Positions 1 to 5,268 are shown, numbered from the stretch's first letter. The stretch: 5,340 nt of DNA from an uncultured Ruminococcus sp. (GCA_947177345.1 CAMWUB010000136.1:1-5340), one strand, 5' to 3'. Translations and numbers: made by a program. Notes: generated by a model from the letters alone, not told the origin.

Positions 1-1
1 G

Positions 2-1927
2 TCATATATCCAAATCCTGTACAAATTTTGCATTTTCTTCTATGAATTTACGGCGTAAATCTACTTTATCGCCCATAAGTACGGTGAAAATCTCGTCAGC
101 ACGTAAAGCATCTTCCATTGAGATTTTAACAATTGTACGTGTTTCCGGATTCATGGTAGTTTCCCATAACTGTTCCGGATTCATTTCACCAAGTCCCTTA
201 TATCGCTGTATATCGACTTTATACTTTCCGTTTTCTGAAAGTTCTTTGATAAACTGGTCTCTTTCCTCGTCCGAAAATGCATATCGAATCTGTTTATTTC
301 TTTCTACCCTGAAAAGCGGAGGTTGTGCTATATAAATATTTCCGTTTTCGATTAGAGGACGCATATAACGGAAAAAGAACGTCAGTAACAATGCCCTTAT
401 ATGCATACCGTCAACATCGGCATCTGCCATAATTATGACTTTTCCGTAACGTAATTTTTCAATATTGAAATCCTCACCGATACCCGTTCCGAGTGCTGAA
501 ACCACTGGTGATAACTTGTCATTACCGTAAATCTTATCAATTCTTGCCTTTTCGACGTTCAGCATTTTTCCCCACAGCGAAAGTATTGCTTGATAACGTC
601 TGTCACGTCCCTGTTTTGCTGAACCACCGGCGGAATCACCCTCGACAATGTAAATTTCTGTATAACGGTTATCACGTTCCGAACAGTCTGCCAATTTTTC
701 CGGCATGGCGGTTTTTCCGAATGCATTCTTGTTTCTTTCGGCTTCCCTTGCACGCCGTGCAGCCTCACGAGCTTTCAGGGCGGAAAGGCTTTTTTCAAAA
801 ATCATCTTTGCAATTTCCGGATTTTCTTCAAGGAAATTCATTAACTTTTCCTGTACGAGTTTTTCAATAAAAGGCTTTACTTCCGGATTTCCTAAGCGTA
901 CTTTTGTTTGTGATTCAAATTCACATTCAGTTAATTTTACAGAAATAATTGCAGTCAGACCCTCTCGGATATCGTCACCGCCGAGCTTTTCCTTATCTTT
1001 CAGAAGTCCCATTTTTCTGCCGTATTCGTTGACTACTTTTGTCAGTGCGTTCTTGAATCCTGTTTCATGTGAACCACCGTCTTTTGTATGGATATTATTT
1101 GCAAAAGATAAAATCAATTCATTGTAGCCGTCATTGTACTGTAAAGCGATTTCAGCGGTCATATCGCCGTAATTTCCTGAAAAATATATGACGTTTCCGG
1201 AAAGACTTTCAAGCCCCCTGACCTCGTGAATATGTTCCACAAATTGTCTTATTCCGCCCTCATAGTACATTGTTTCGGAAAAAACATTTTCATGTCGTGA
1301 GTCCGTGAAATTTATCTTTAATCCGGCGTTCAGAAATGCCTGCTCCCGAAGTCTTTTCAGAAGCGTTTCACGGTTATATACGGTAGTTTCAAATATTTCA
1401 GCATCTGCTTTAAACATTACGCTTGTGCCGGTTCTTGAAGTTTTTCCGATAATCTTTATGGGTTCGGAATACGCACCCCTCTCGAATTTCTGAAACCATA
1501 TATTTTTACCGTCATATACAGTGAGTTCCAACCATTCGGACAGGGCATTTACTGCTGATGCTCCTACGCCATGAAGTCCGCCTGATACTTTATAGCCACC
1601 ACCGCCGAACTTTCCGCCTGCATGGAGTACTGTATAAACTACCGTTGCCGCTGAAATTCCTTCTTTCTGATGGATTCCGGTAGGAATACCCCTGCCGTTA
1701 TCCGATACACGTATTACGTCATTTTCAAGCAATTCGACGTTTATTTCAGTACAATAACCGGCTAAAGATTCGTCAATTGAGTTATCGACAATTTCATAGA
1801 CAAGATGATGTAATCCGCCCTCACCGGTAGAGCCTATATACATTGCCGGACGTTTTCTTACAGCCTCCAGACCCTCTAATACTTGTATGTCATTTTCGTC
1901 GTAATTGTTGTTGTTTTGCATACTCAT
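2..1927 (-). CDS. gyrB: DNA gyrase subunit B (type IIA topoisomerase ATPase subunit)
   Basis: GyrB is the ATPase and TOPRIM subunit of gyrase, which with GyrA introduces negative supercoils into DNA in the cytoplasm. The 641-residue protein is complete and has the usual Gram-positive length, without the large C-terminal insert of enterobacterial GyrB. The GHKL ATPase domain fills about residues 1-230, with EIVDNS (E45 in the position of the catalytic Glu, N49), DNGRGIP (D76-P82) and the glycine-rich lid at 104-122. The transducer domain carries IHTKDGG (279-285) and the QTK lysine K342. The TOPRIM domain has EGDSAGGSAKQG (E429) and DADVD (502-506), followed by the conserved QRYKGLGEMNPEQLW tail at 574-588. 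ATG at 1925-1927 is chosen because GGAGGT lies six bases upstream; a second ATG two codons in is spaced less well. It lies 27 bases after remB and is probably cotranscribed with it. One oddity is LSLW (449-452) where LPLR or LPLK is usual. GyrB is preferred over ParE because of the gene neighbourhood. Confidence 0.98.
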   Translation of the reverse strand: MSMQNNNNYDENDIQVLEGLEAVRKRPAMYIGSTGEGGLHHLVYEIVDNSIDESLAGYCTEINVELLENDVIRVSDNGRGIPTGIHQKEGISAATVVYTVLHAGGKFGGGGYKVSGGLHGVGASAVNALSEWLELTVYDGKNIWFQKFERGAYSEPIKIIGKTSRTGTSVMFKADAEIFETTVYNRETLLKRLREQAFLNAGLKINFTDSRHENVFSETMYYEGGIRQFVEHIHEVRGLESLSGNVIYFSGNYGDMTAEIALQYNDGYNELILSFANNIHTKDGGSHETGFKNALTKVVNEYGRKMGLLKDKEKLGGDDIREGLTAIISVKLTECEFESQTKVRLGNPEVKPFIEKLVQEKLMNFLEENPEIAKMIFEKSLSALKAREAARRAREAERNKNAFGKTAMPEKLADCSERDNRYTEIYIVEGDSAGGSAKQGRDRRYQAILSLWGKMLNVEKARIDKIYGNDKLSPVVSALGTGIGEDFNIEKLRYGKVIIMADADVDGMHIRALLLTFFFRYMRPLIENGNIYIAQPPLFRVERNKQIRYAFSDEERDQFIKELSENGKYKVDIQRYKGLGEMNPEQLWETTMNPETRTIVKISMEDALRADEIFTVLMGDKVDLRRKFIEENAKFVQDLDI

Positions 1928-1933
1928 GAATTT

Positions 1934-1939
1934 ACCTCC
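1934..1939 (-). promoter_or_regulatory. Ribosome binding site of gyrB
   Basis: On the minus strand GGAGGT ends six bases before the ATG at 1927. This favours the first ATG (protein MSMQN...) over the ATG two codons later, which would sit 12 bases away. The short remB-gyrB gap contains no terminator-like hairpin. Confidence 0.85.
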
Positions 1940-1954
1940 GATTTTTTCAAATTT

Positions 1955-2215
1955 TTATTTATTATGACCGTCTGTCATACGTTTTTTCAGGGTATATGCC
2001 GATAACTGCGAAATATAAACTTTTTCCGTACCGTTTTTCACGGTCACAATGAAACTCTTTGGCATTTCGTAAGTCGCATATATGCACGAATGATTTTTTT
2101 CAGCACGTTCAAGAAATTTCTTTGTATATTTACCTGTTGTAGTGTTTTCTATGTCGAATATCCCGACGACATCGTGAAGATTTACGGAATAGTCATTACC
2201 TATGTGAAGATACAT
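1955..2215 (-). CDS. remB: DUF370 family protein, RemB/YaaB-like extracellular matrix regulator
   Basis: This 86-residue protein matches the YaaB/RemB branch of the DUF370 family, from recalled similarity: it begins MYLHIGNDYSV, has DVVGIFDIEN at about 15-24, KSFIVTV at about 53-59, and ends with YISQLSAYTLKKR, all typical of Bacillus subtilis RemB (about 81 residues). In B. subtilis RemA and RemB are needed to activate biofilm matrix genes; RemA is a ring-forming DNA-binding protein, while the biochemical role of RemB is less settled. No signal peptide or membrane segment is visible, so it should be cytoplasmic. The start is set by GGGAGG at 2222-2227, six bases upstream. The place between recF and gyrB is the same as in Bacillus, but here 376 bases separate it from recF and it has its own candidate promoter. 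It is probably cotranscribed with gyrB. The family call is firm; the function in this organism is inferred. Confidence 0.9.
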   Translation of the reverse strand: MYLHIGNDYSVNLHDVVGIFDIENTTTGKYTKKFLERAEKNHSCIYATYEMPKSFIVTVKNGTEKVYISQLSAYTLKKRMTDGHNK

Positions 2216-2253
2216 TTTCAGCCTCCCGAATTTTATTTTTTGCGTATCAGAAA

Positions 2254-2283
2254 ATTATACCATCTCTCAGAACGTTCTGTAAT
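2254..2283 (-). promoter_or_regulatory. Candidate sigma-A promoter for remB-gyrB
   Basis: On the minus strand a perfect TATAAT (2254-2259) is preceded by ATTACA (2278-2283, four of six matches to TTGACA) with an 18-base spacer. It lies about 40 bases upstream of the remB start and nothing like a terminator follows it, so it would drive remB and gyrB. A 12-base palindrome sits in the spacer (see the entry at 2268). The -10 is strong and the -35 is weak. Confidence 0.6.
2268..2279. promoter_or_regulatory. 12-base perfect palindrome in the remB promoter spacer, possible operator
   Basis: CAGAACGTTCTG is a perfect 12-base inverted repeat and touches the -35 element of the candidate remB promoter. 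A dimeric regulator could bind here. It is not a standard LexA box of the GAAC-N4-GTTC type, because the two halves have no spacer. The regulator, if any, is unknown. Confidence 0.35.
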
Positions 2284-2304
2284 ATCCTTATTTGACGTTT
2301 CGGC

Positions 2305-2386
2305 TTTTCAAGGTCAAACTATACTAACTACCATGTGAAAGTGTCTCAGAATGCATTACAGATGCTCTCAGAGGGTTTTGTATATC
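2305..2386 (-). repeat. Direct repeat copy 1 (82 bases), proximal to remB
   Basis: This copy aligns with 2504-2586 at an offset of 199 bases over nearly its full length: 75 identical columns out of 83, six transitions, no clear transversion, and one small indel near TATATC. The first 25 bases (plus-strand order) and the 18 bases at 2331-2348 are identical. Read on the minus strand it predicts two hairpins: a longer one at 2345-2373 and a weaker one joining CATGG (2331-2335) to CCTTG. It does not match any insertion sequence, riboswitch or tRNA that I recognise. Confidence 0.9.
2345..2373 (-). other. Predicted RNA hairpin in repeat copy 1
   Basis: On the minus strand the arm 2373-2362 folds back on 2356-2345 around the five-base loop CTGTA. 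The inner stem is GCAT/ATGC, the middle stem GAG/TTC with one G-U pair, and the outer stem CTC/GAG, separated by single A-A and T-T mismatches. There is no U-tract after it, so it does not look like an intrinsic terminator. Confidence 0.55.
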
Positions 2387-2503
2387 AGATTTGTTTTTTC
2401 GTGAAGTTTCTGTTTTTTTACACGCTCTGAATTATCTGAAACTATCTGAATTTTATAATATGCCTCTCAGACGAACTACAACGCCGTTTTACGAAAGAGC
2501 AGG

Positions 2504-2586
2504 TTTTCAAGGTCAAACTATACTAACTGCCATGTGAAAGTGTCTCAAAACGCATTACAGACGCTTTCAGAAGGTTTTTATATATC
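2504..2586 (-). repeat. Direct repeat copy 2 (83 bases), adjacent to recF stop
   Basis: This is the second copy of the 2305-2386 element in the same orientation, beginning five bases downstream of the recF stop codon when read on the minus strand. The substitutions relative to copy 1 are at 2529, 2548, 2551, 2562, 2566 and 2572, all transitions, plus an extra base near 2579. The core is much better conserved between copies than the sequence on either side, which suggests either a discrete element or selection on the core. Confidence 0.9.
2544..2572 (-). other. Predicted RNA hairpin in repeat copy 2
   Basis: This is the same fold as at 2345-2373. Relative to copy 1, four paired positions changed (2562, 2566, 2548, 2572) and each change gives A-U or G-U pairing on the minus-strand RNA; the fifth change in the hairpin (2551) lies in the A-A mismatch. 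On a plus-strand RNA three of the four would give C-A mismatches in this copy. This argues modestly that the structure works in the operon transcript. Confidence 0.55.
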
Positions 2587-2591
2587 GAGTT

Positions 2592-3713
2592 TCATTCTCC
2601 GATAAGTTTTCCGTTATGTATTCGGAAAATTTTTCCTTTTATTTCCGGAAGTAATGCACTTTCATTGCAGGTTGTTATGAAAACCTGCATATTCCTGATA
2701 ATATCAAAAATAAATTTCTGTCTGTTTTCGTCGAGTTCACCCATTACGTCATCGAGAAATATAACCGGTGAATCATCTGACTTTTCCATGAAAATTTCCG
2801 CCTGTGCGAGTTTCATGACAAGTGCGGTGCTTTTTATCTGTCCTTGTGAGGCATATTCCTTAGCCGGAAGACCGTTTATTTTTATCAGGATTTCGTCACG
2901 GTTCACACCTGTATGGGTAGTACCGGTCTTTATGTCATAACCGGAATTTTCCTGTAATTTCCTGAAATAAATACCGTAAGATTCCTGACTGACAGGCATT
3001 TCAAGGTTTTCAGCCTTATAGACGTTTGATTTGTATTCAAATTCGAGATTTTCAGTACCTCCGGAAAGAGTTCTGTATAAATTGCTACAGATACGGTTTA
3101 TTTTTCTGATATATCCGTATCGCATATGGGATATATATGCACCTTCTTCAGCGGTCTGCTTATCGATAGTCGAGAGTATTTCCGGATTCGCTTTACCGTT
3201 CATGATATTTTTGAGTAATGCGTTCCGCTGATTTAGGATTCTGTTATGTCGGTTAAGATGCATAACTGCTGACGGATTCAACTGTGATGATGCCATATCT
3301 ATGAAATTTCTTCTCTTTTCCGGTGAGCCTTTTATTATATCCACGTCATCGGGTGTAAATGCGATACACCGGAAAACGTCAAACAATGCTTTTGAACCTT
3401 TCTGTTTTACGCCGTTAAGTATTATATTTCTTGTATTACCGTTACTGCGTGTTATTTCAGTATGGATTCTATGTTCACGAATATTGTCGATTATATTTAT
3501 ATCTACGGTCATTTTGTTTCCGGAAACTGCAATGTAATCCTTTTCTTTGGAACTCCGGAAGCTCTTACAGCCTGACATAATCCATAATGCTTCAAGAAGA
3601 TTCGTTTTACCTTGTGCGTTCAGTCCTGAAATAATATTATATTTCGGGTCGGGATTTATTTCTATTCCTGACAGATTTCTGAAGCCTTCGATATTGGCAT
3701 AAGTGATAATCAC
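2592..3713 (-). CDS. recF: RecF, DNA replication and repair ATPase
   Basis: RecF is an SMC-like ABC ATPase that acts with RecO and RecR to help load RecA at single-strand gaps and stalled forks. The protein is 373 residues, normal for the family. Walker A is GLNAQGKT (30-37), the ABC signature is SQGQ (289-292), and Walker B with the D-loop is VIFLDDVMGELD (317-328), followed by FITTC where FITTT is usual. The N-terminal ANIEGFRNL matches the family opening. The start is GTG at 3711-3713: it overlaps the yaaA stop as GTGA, and GAGGT at 3723-3727 lies nine bases upstream, so translation is probably coupled to yaaA. Transcription is likely from the promoter upstream of yaaA. Unlike Bacillus, the next gene, remB, is 376 bases away, and a repeat element begins five bases after the recF stop. 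Confidence 0.97.
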   Translation of the reverse strand: MIITYANIEGFRNLSGIEINPDPKYNIISGLNAQGKTNLLEALWIMSGCKSFRSSKEKDYIAVSGNKMTVDINIIDNIREHRIHTEITRSNGNTRNIILNGVKQKGSKALFDVFRCIAFTPDDVDIIKGSPEKRRNFIDMASSQLNPSAVMHLNRHNRILNQRNALLKNIMNGKANPEILSTIDKQTAEEGAYISHMRYGYIRKINRICSNLYRTLSGGTENLEFEYKSNVYKAENLEMPVSQESYGIYFRKLQENSGYDIKTGTTHTGVNRDEILIKINGLPAKEYASQGQIKSTALVMKLAQAEIFMEKSDDSPVIFLDDVMGELDENRQKFIFDIIRNMQVFITTCNESALLPEIKGKIFRIHNGKLIGE

Positions 3714-3919
3714 TCTACGATTACCTCATTTTCGTTAAGAGAAACTTTGTCTCCGGAGCGTATTTTCTTACCACGCATTGTACATACTTCACCGTTAACT
3801 GTTACCTGACCGTCCTGAATGAGCATTTTGGCCTCACCGCCTGTGCCTACAAGTGATGCGTATTTCAGTAATGCTTCAAGTTTTATAAATTCAGTTTTTA
3901 TTTTTATCTTTTCTGTCAT
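3710..3919 (-). CDS. yaaA: S4-domain RNA-binding protein, YaaA (RlbA) family
   Basis: This 69-residue protein consists almost only of an S4 RNA-binding fold. It shows the family pattern: FIKLEALLKYASLVGTGGEAK (about 11-31), the DGQVTVNGEV turn (about 36-45), and RGKKIRSGDKV (about 49-59). Bacillus YaaA, found in the same place between dnaN and recF, is a ribosome-associated protein of about 71 residues thought to help ribosome maturation; the role here is inferred from that. ATG at 3917-3919 has AAAGG eight bases upstream. Its TGA overlaps the recF GTG start. A good promoter and a hairpin-bearing leader precede it, so it is the first gene of a yaaA-recF unit separate from dnaN. Confidence 0.93.
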   Translation of the reverse strand: MTEKIKIKTEFIKLEALLKYASLVGTGGEAKMLIQDGQVTVNGEVCTMRGKKIRSGDKVSLNENEVIVE

Positions 3920-3922
3920 GAT

Positions 3923-3982
3923 ATTGACCTTTCACGTCTTATTGACGATTTTAAGAATTTCTATAACCTGTTACGGCTATAA
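3923..3982 (-). promoter_or_regulatory. Leader of the yaaA-recF transcript with 5' hairpin
   Basis: If transcription starts about seven bases after the TATAAT at 3987, the RNA begins almost exactly with a hairpin: TATAGCC (3981-3975) pairs with GGTTATA (3968-3962) around GTAACA, complete on the minus strand because it uses one G-U pair. A second small stem, CGTC-AATAA-GACG (3947-3935), lies just before the ribosome binding site. The first could protect the 5' end; no known riboswitch is recognised. Confidence 0.4.
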
Positions 3983-3986
3983 ATAA

Positions 3987-4015
3987 ATTATACCACAAAA
4001 TTCAATAAAAATCAA
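3987..4015 (-). promoter_or_regulatory. Sigma-A promoter for yaaA-recF
   Basis: On the minus strand TTGATT (4010-4015) and a perfect TATAAT (3987-3992) are separated by exactly 17 bases, close to the sigma-A consensus. It is the best promoter in the window. The -35 hexamer directly touches the base of the dnaN terminator hairpin at 4016. Confidence 0.8.
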
Positions 4016-4058
4016 GCAGAATACCGCATTTTTCATGATAATTTATGCGGTATCCGGC
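4016..4058 (-). terminator. Hairpin terminator downstream of dnaN, possibly bidirectional
   Basis: On the minus strand an arm at 4058-4045 pairs with 4029-4016: 13 of 14 positions pair, including nine uninterrupted Watson-Crick pairs ATACCGCAT/ATGCGGTAT, with a 15-base loop. The tail reads TTGATTTTTATTG, an imperfect U-tract. On the plus strand the same hairpin is followed by six T (4059-4064), a cleaner tail, but one G-U pair becomes a C-A mismatch. It starts 18 bases after the dnaN stop, so termination of dnaN is the natural role. Confidence 0.8.
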
Positions 4059-4076
4059 TTTTTTACGGAAAATAAA

Positions 4077-5177
4077 TTAATAGTTCTTGAGGTTTACAGG
4101 CATTACGAGGAAGATAAAACTTTCACCTTCAAGCGGTAAAATCTCGATTACTTTTTTTGAACCGTTAAACAGTATGCGTATTTTGTCACCATCTGAGGCT
4201 CTTACGGCATCTGCCATGAGTTTATGATTGAATCCTATTGTTACGCTTTCGCCGGTGACATCTGCCTTTATAGAATCGCTTATCTTGCCTATTCCGGTTT
4301 TGCAGTTTATTTTTACAGAATCGTTTCCGACTTCAAAGTGAATCGGAGTTTTATTTTTTTCGTCAATAATCAGAGAACATCTTTCCAAGCCTGTGAGAAA
4401 TTCACGTTTGCCTATAATTACTTCAGTTTTATGGTCAGCTGGTATGCTTAGCTTGTACTTGTGAAAAGTTCCCTCTAAAAGTCTTGATATTATAAATACA
4501 TTACCGGTTTCAAAAACTATGTGTCTGTCATTTGTGTGTATGATGCAATCACTGTCATCTCGGATAAGTGAAGATAATTCAAGTAATGCCTTTTTAGGAA
4601 CTACAAACTGATAGTTTCCTGTATTATTTATTATTTCGCTTCTTATAGCAAGTCTGAAACCGTCTATTGCAACCATGTTGAATTTTTCATCGGAAATATC
4701 AAACAGTTCACCAGTAAGAATCGGCTTGCTTTCGTTAACTGATGCTGCATAACTTGTCTGATTAATCATTGACTTTAAAACATAACTCTTTACTGTGAAA
4801 GTATTTGATGAATCAACTAATGGCAAATCAGGATATTCTTCAGCTGACATTGCTGAAAAACTGCATTCTGTTGAACTACAGGATATATTTATTACCTGAT
4901 TATCATTGACTTCGAAGTTTATCTCATCTCCGGACATACGTTTCGTGAACTCGTTGAATAATCTTGCACTGACAACAAATTCACCTGAATCTTCTGTTAC
5001 AGAACTGATAGATGTTCTGATTCCCATTTCAAGATTATATCCTGTAAGTTCCAGTTCGTTTGGTGTTACTTTGACTTTGATTCCCTCAAGTGCCGGAATC
5101 GTTGATTTTGTTGATACTGCTCTGGAGACATTACTGATTGCTTCACAGAGTTCAGATTTCTTGCAGATAAATTTCAT
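4077..5177 (-). CDS. dnaN: DNA polymerase III sliding clamp (beta subunit)
   Basis: DnaN forms the ring-shaped dimer that tethers DNA polymerase III and other clamp-binding proteins to DNA. From ATG 5175-5177 the protein is 366 residues, the family length, with three clamp repeats of about 120 residues. Visible family motifs are the opening MKFICKKSELCEAI, STIPALEGI (25-33), FSAMSAEEYPDLP (107-119), KPILTG (151-156), AIDGFRLA (170-177), SRLLEGTFHKY (231-241) and the C-terminal FLVMPVNL that forms part of the protein-binding pocket. The frame stays open upstream to an ATG at 5240, but AGGAGG at 5189-5194 and homology both fix the start at 5177; the extra 21 residues do not resemble any DnaN. 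It ends just before a terminator hairpin, so it is transcriptionally separable from yaaA. dnaA is expected upstream outside the window. It is more AT-rich than gyrB and recF. Confidence 0.98.
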   Translation of the reverse strand: MKFICKKSELCEAISNVSRAVSTKSTIPALEGIKVKVTPNELELTGYNLEMGIRTSISSVTEDSGEFVVSARLFNEFTKRMSGDEINFEVNDNQVINISCSSTECSFSAMSAEEYPDLPLVDSSNTFTVKSYVLKSMINQTSYAASVNESKPILTGELFDISDEKFNMVAIDGFRLAIRSEIINNTGNYQFVVPKKALLELSSLIRDDSDCIIHTNDRHIVFETGNVFIISRLLEGTFHKYKLSIPADHKTEVIIGKREFLTGLERCSLIIDEKNKTPIHFEVGNDSVKINCKTGIGKISDSIKADVTGESVTIGFNHKLMADAVRASDGDKIRILFNGSKKVIEILPLEGESFIFLVMPVNLKNY

Positions 5178-5188
5178 GTGGTTAAAAT

Positions 5189-5194
5189 CCTCCT
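5189..5194 (-). promoter_or_regulatory. Ribosome binding site of dnaN
   Basis: AGGAGG on the minus strand lies 11 bases before the ATG at 5177, slightly long but acceptable. It decides the start against the upstream in-frame ATG at 5240, which has no comparable site. Confidence 0.8.
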
Positions 5195-5210
5195 GTTGAT
5201 TTGATTTTTT

Positions 5211-5268
5211 AACTGAATTTTTGAAAATTCTGAGCTTCAAAAACGAAAAAATTGCAAAAATTTCAGTT
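5211..5268 (-). repeat. Inverted repeat upstream of dnaN
   Basis: The 13 bases at 5211-5223 (AACTGAATTTTTG) are the reverse complement of the 14 bases at 5255-5268 apart from a single-base bulge, with a 31-base loop. The stem is AT-rich. On the minus strand it ends 16 bases before the dnaN ribosome binding site and is followed by A-rich sequence, not a U-tract, so it is not a clear terminator. It may be a leader structure or an origin-proximal feature. Confidence 0.5.

Larger units (their letters stand above)
2216..2591. other. 376-base recF-remB intergenic region with duplicated element
   Basis: No credible gene is seen on either strand. From the recF side the region holds: repeat copy 2 (2504-2586, starting five bases after the recF stop), a 117-base AT-rich spacer (2387-2503) with TCTGAA three times at 9-10 base spacing (2426, 2435, 2445), repeat copy 1 (2305-2386), a short unique piece, and the remB promoter and ribosome binding site. 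No intrinsic terminator with a proper U-tract was found after recF, so readthrough into remB-gyrB is possible. The 8-mer CTCTCAGA recurs at 2264, 2365 and 2464, with a one-base variant at 2564, giving a spacing of close to 100 bases. Confidence 0.85.

Noticed and set aside
42..1493. Several open frames on the plus strand opposite gyrB (up to 140 codons) and one 69-codon frame on the minus strand at 559-768
   Set aside because: They lie entirely across an intact, well-conserved gyrB, lack ribosome binding sites that I can see and have no recognisable protein family features.
2268..2279. LexA (SOS) box
   Set aside because: The Gram-positive site needs GAAC and GTTC separated by four bases; here they are directly adjacent.
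2090..2338. 82-codon plus-strand frame across remB and the intergenic region
   Set aside because: It overlaps the well-supported remB, its promoter and repeat copy 1, and the protein resembles no family I know.
2400..2424. Intrinsic terminator after recF in the spacer (CGTG/CACG stem)
   Set aside because: The stem is only four pairs with a long loop and no U-tract on the minus strand.
2431..2459. Plus-strand promoter with TATAAT at 2454
   Set aside because: No -35-like hexamer sits 16-18 bases upstream and no plus-strand gene follows.
2305..2586. CRISPR array
   Set aside because: There are only two copies, each over 80 bases, with a 117-base spacer and no cas genes.
2665..3537. Plus-strand frames opposite recF
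   Set aside because: They are antisense shadows of a complete recF with all ATPase motifs.
5177..5185. DnaA box at the dnaN start (TGTGGTTAA)
   Set aside because: It is one mismatch from consensus, single, and overlaps the start codon; no cluster of boxes is present, so no origin is called.
4224..5199. Plus-strand frames opposite dnaN
   Set aside because: They are antisense to a complete sliding clamp gene and have no supporting signal.
5178..5240. Alternative dnaN start at 5240 adding 21 N-terminal residues
   Set aside because: The start at 5177 has AGGAGG upstream and gives the standard DnaN N-terminus and length; the extension runs over the ribosome binding site and an inverted repeat.
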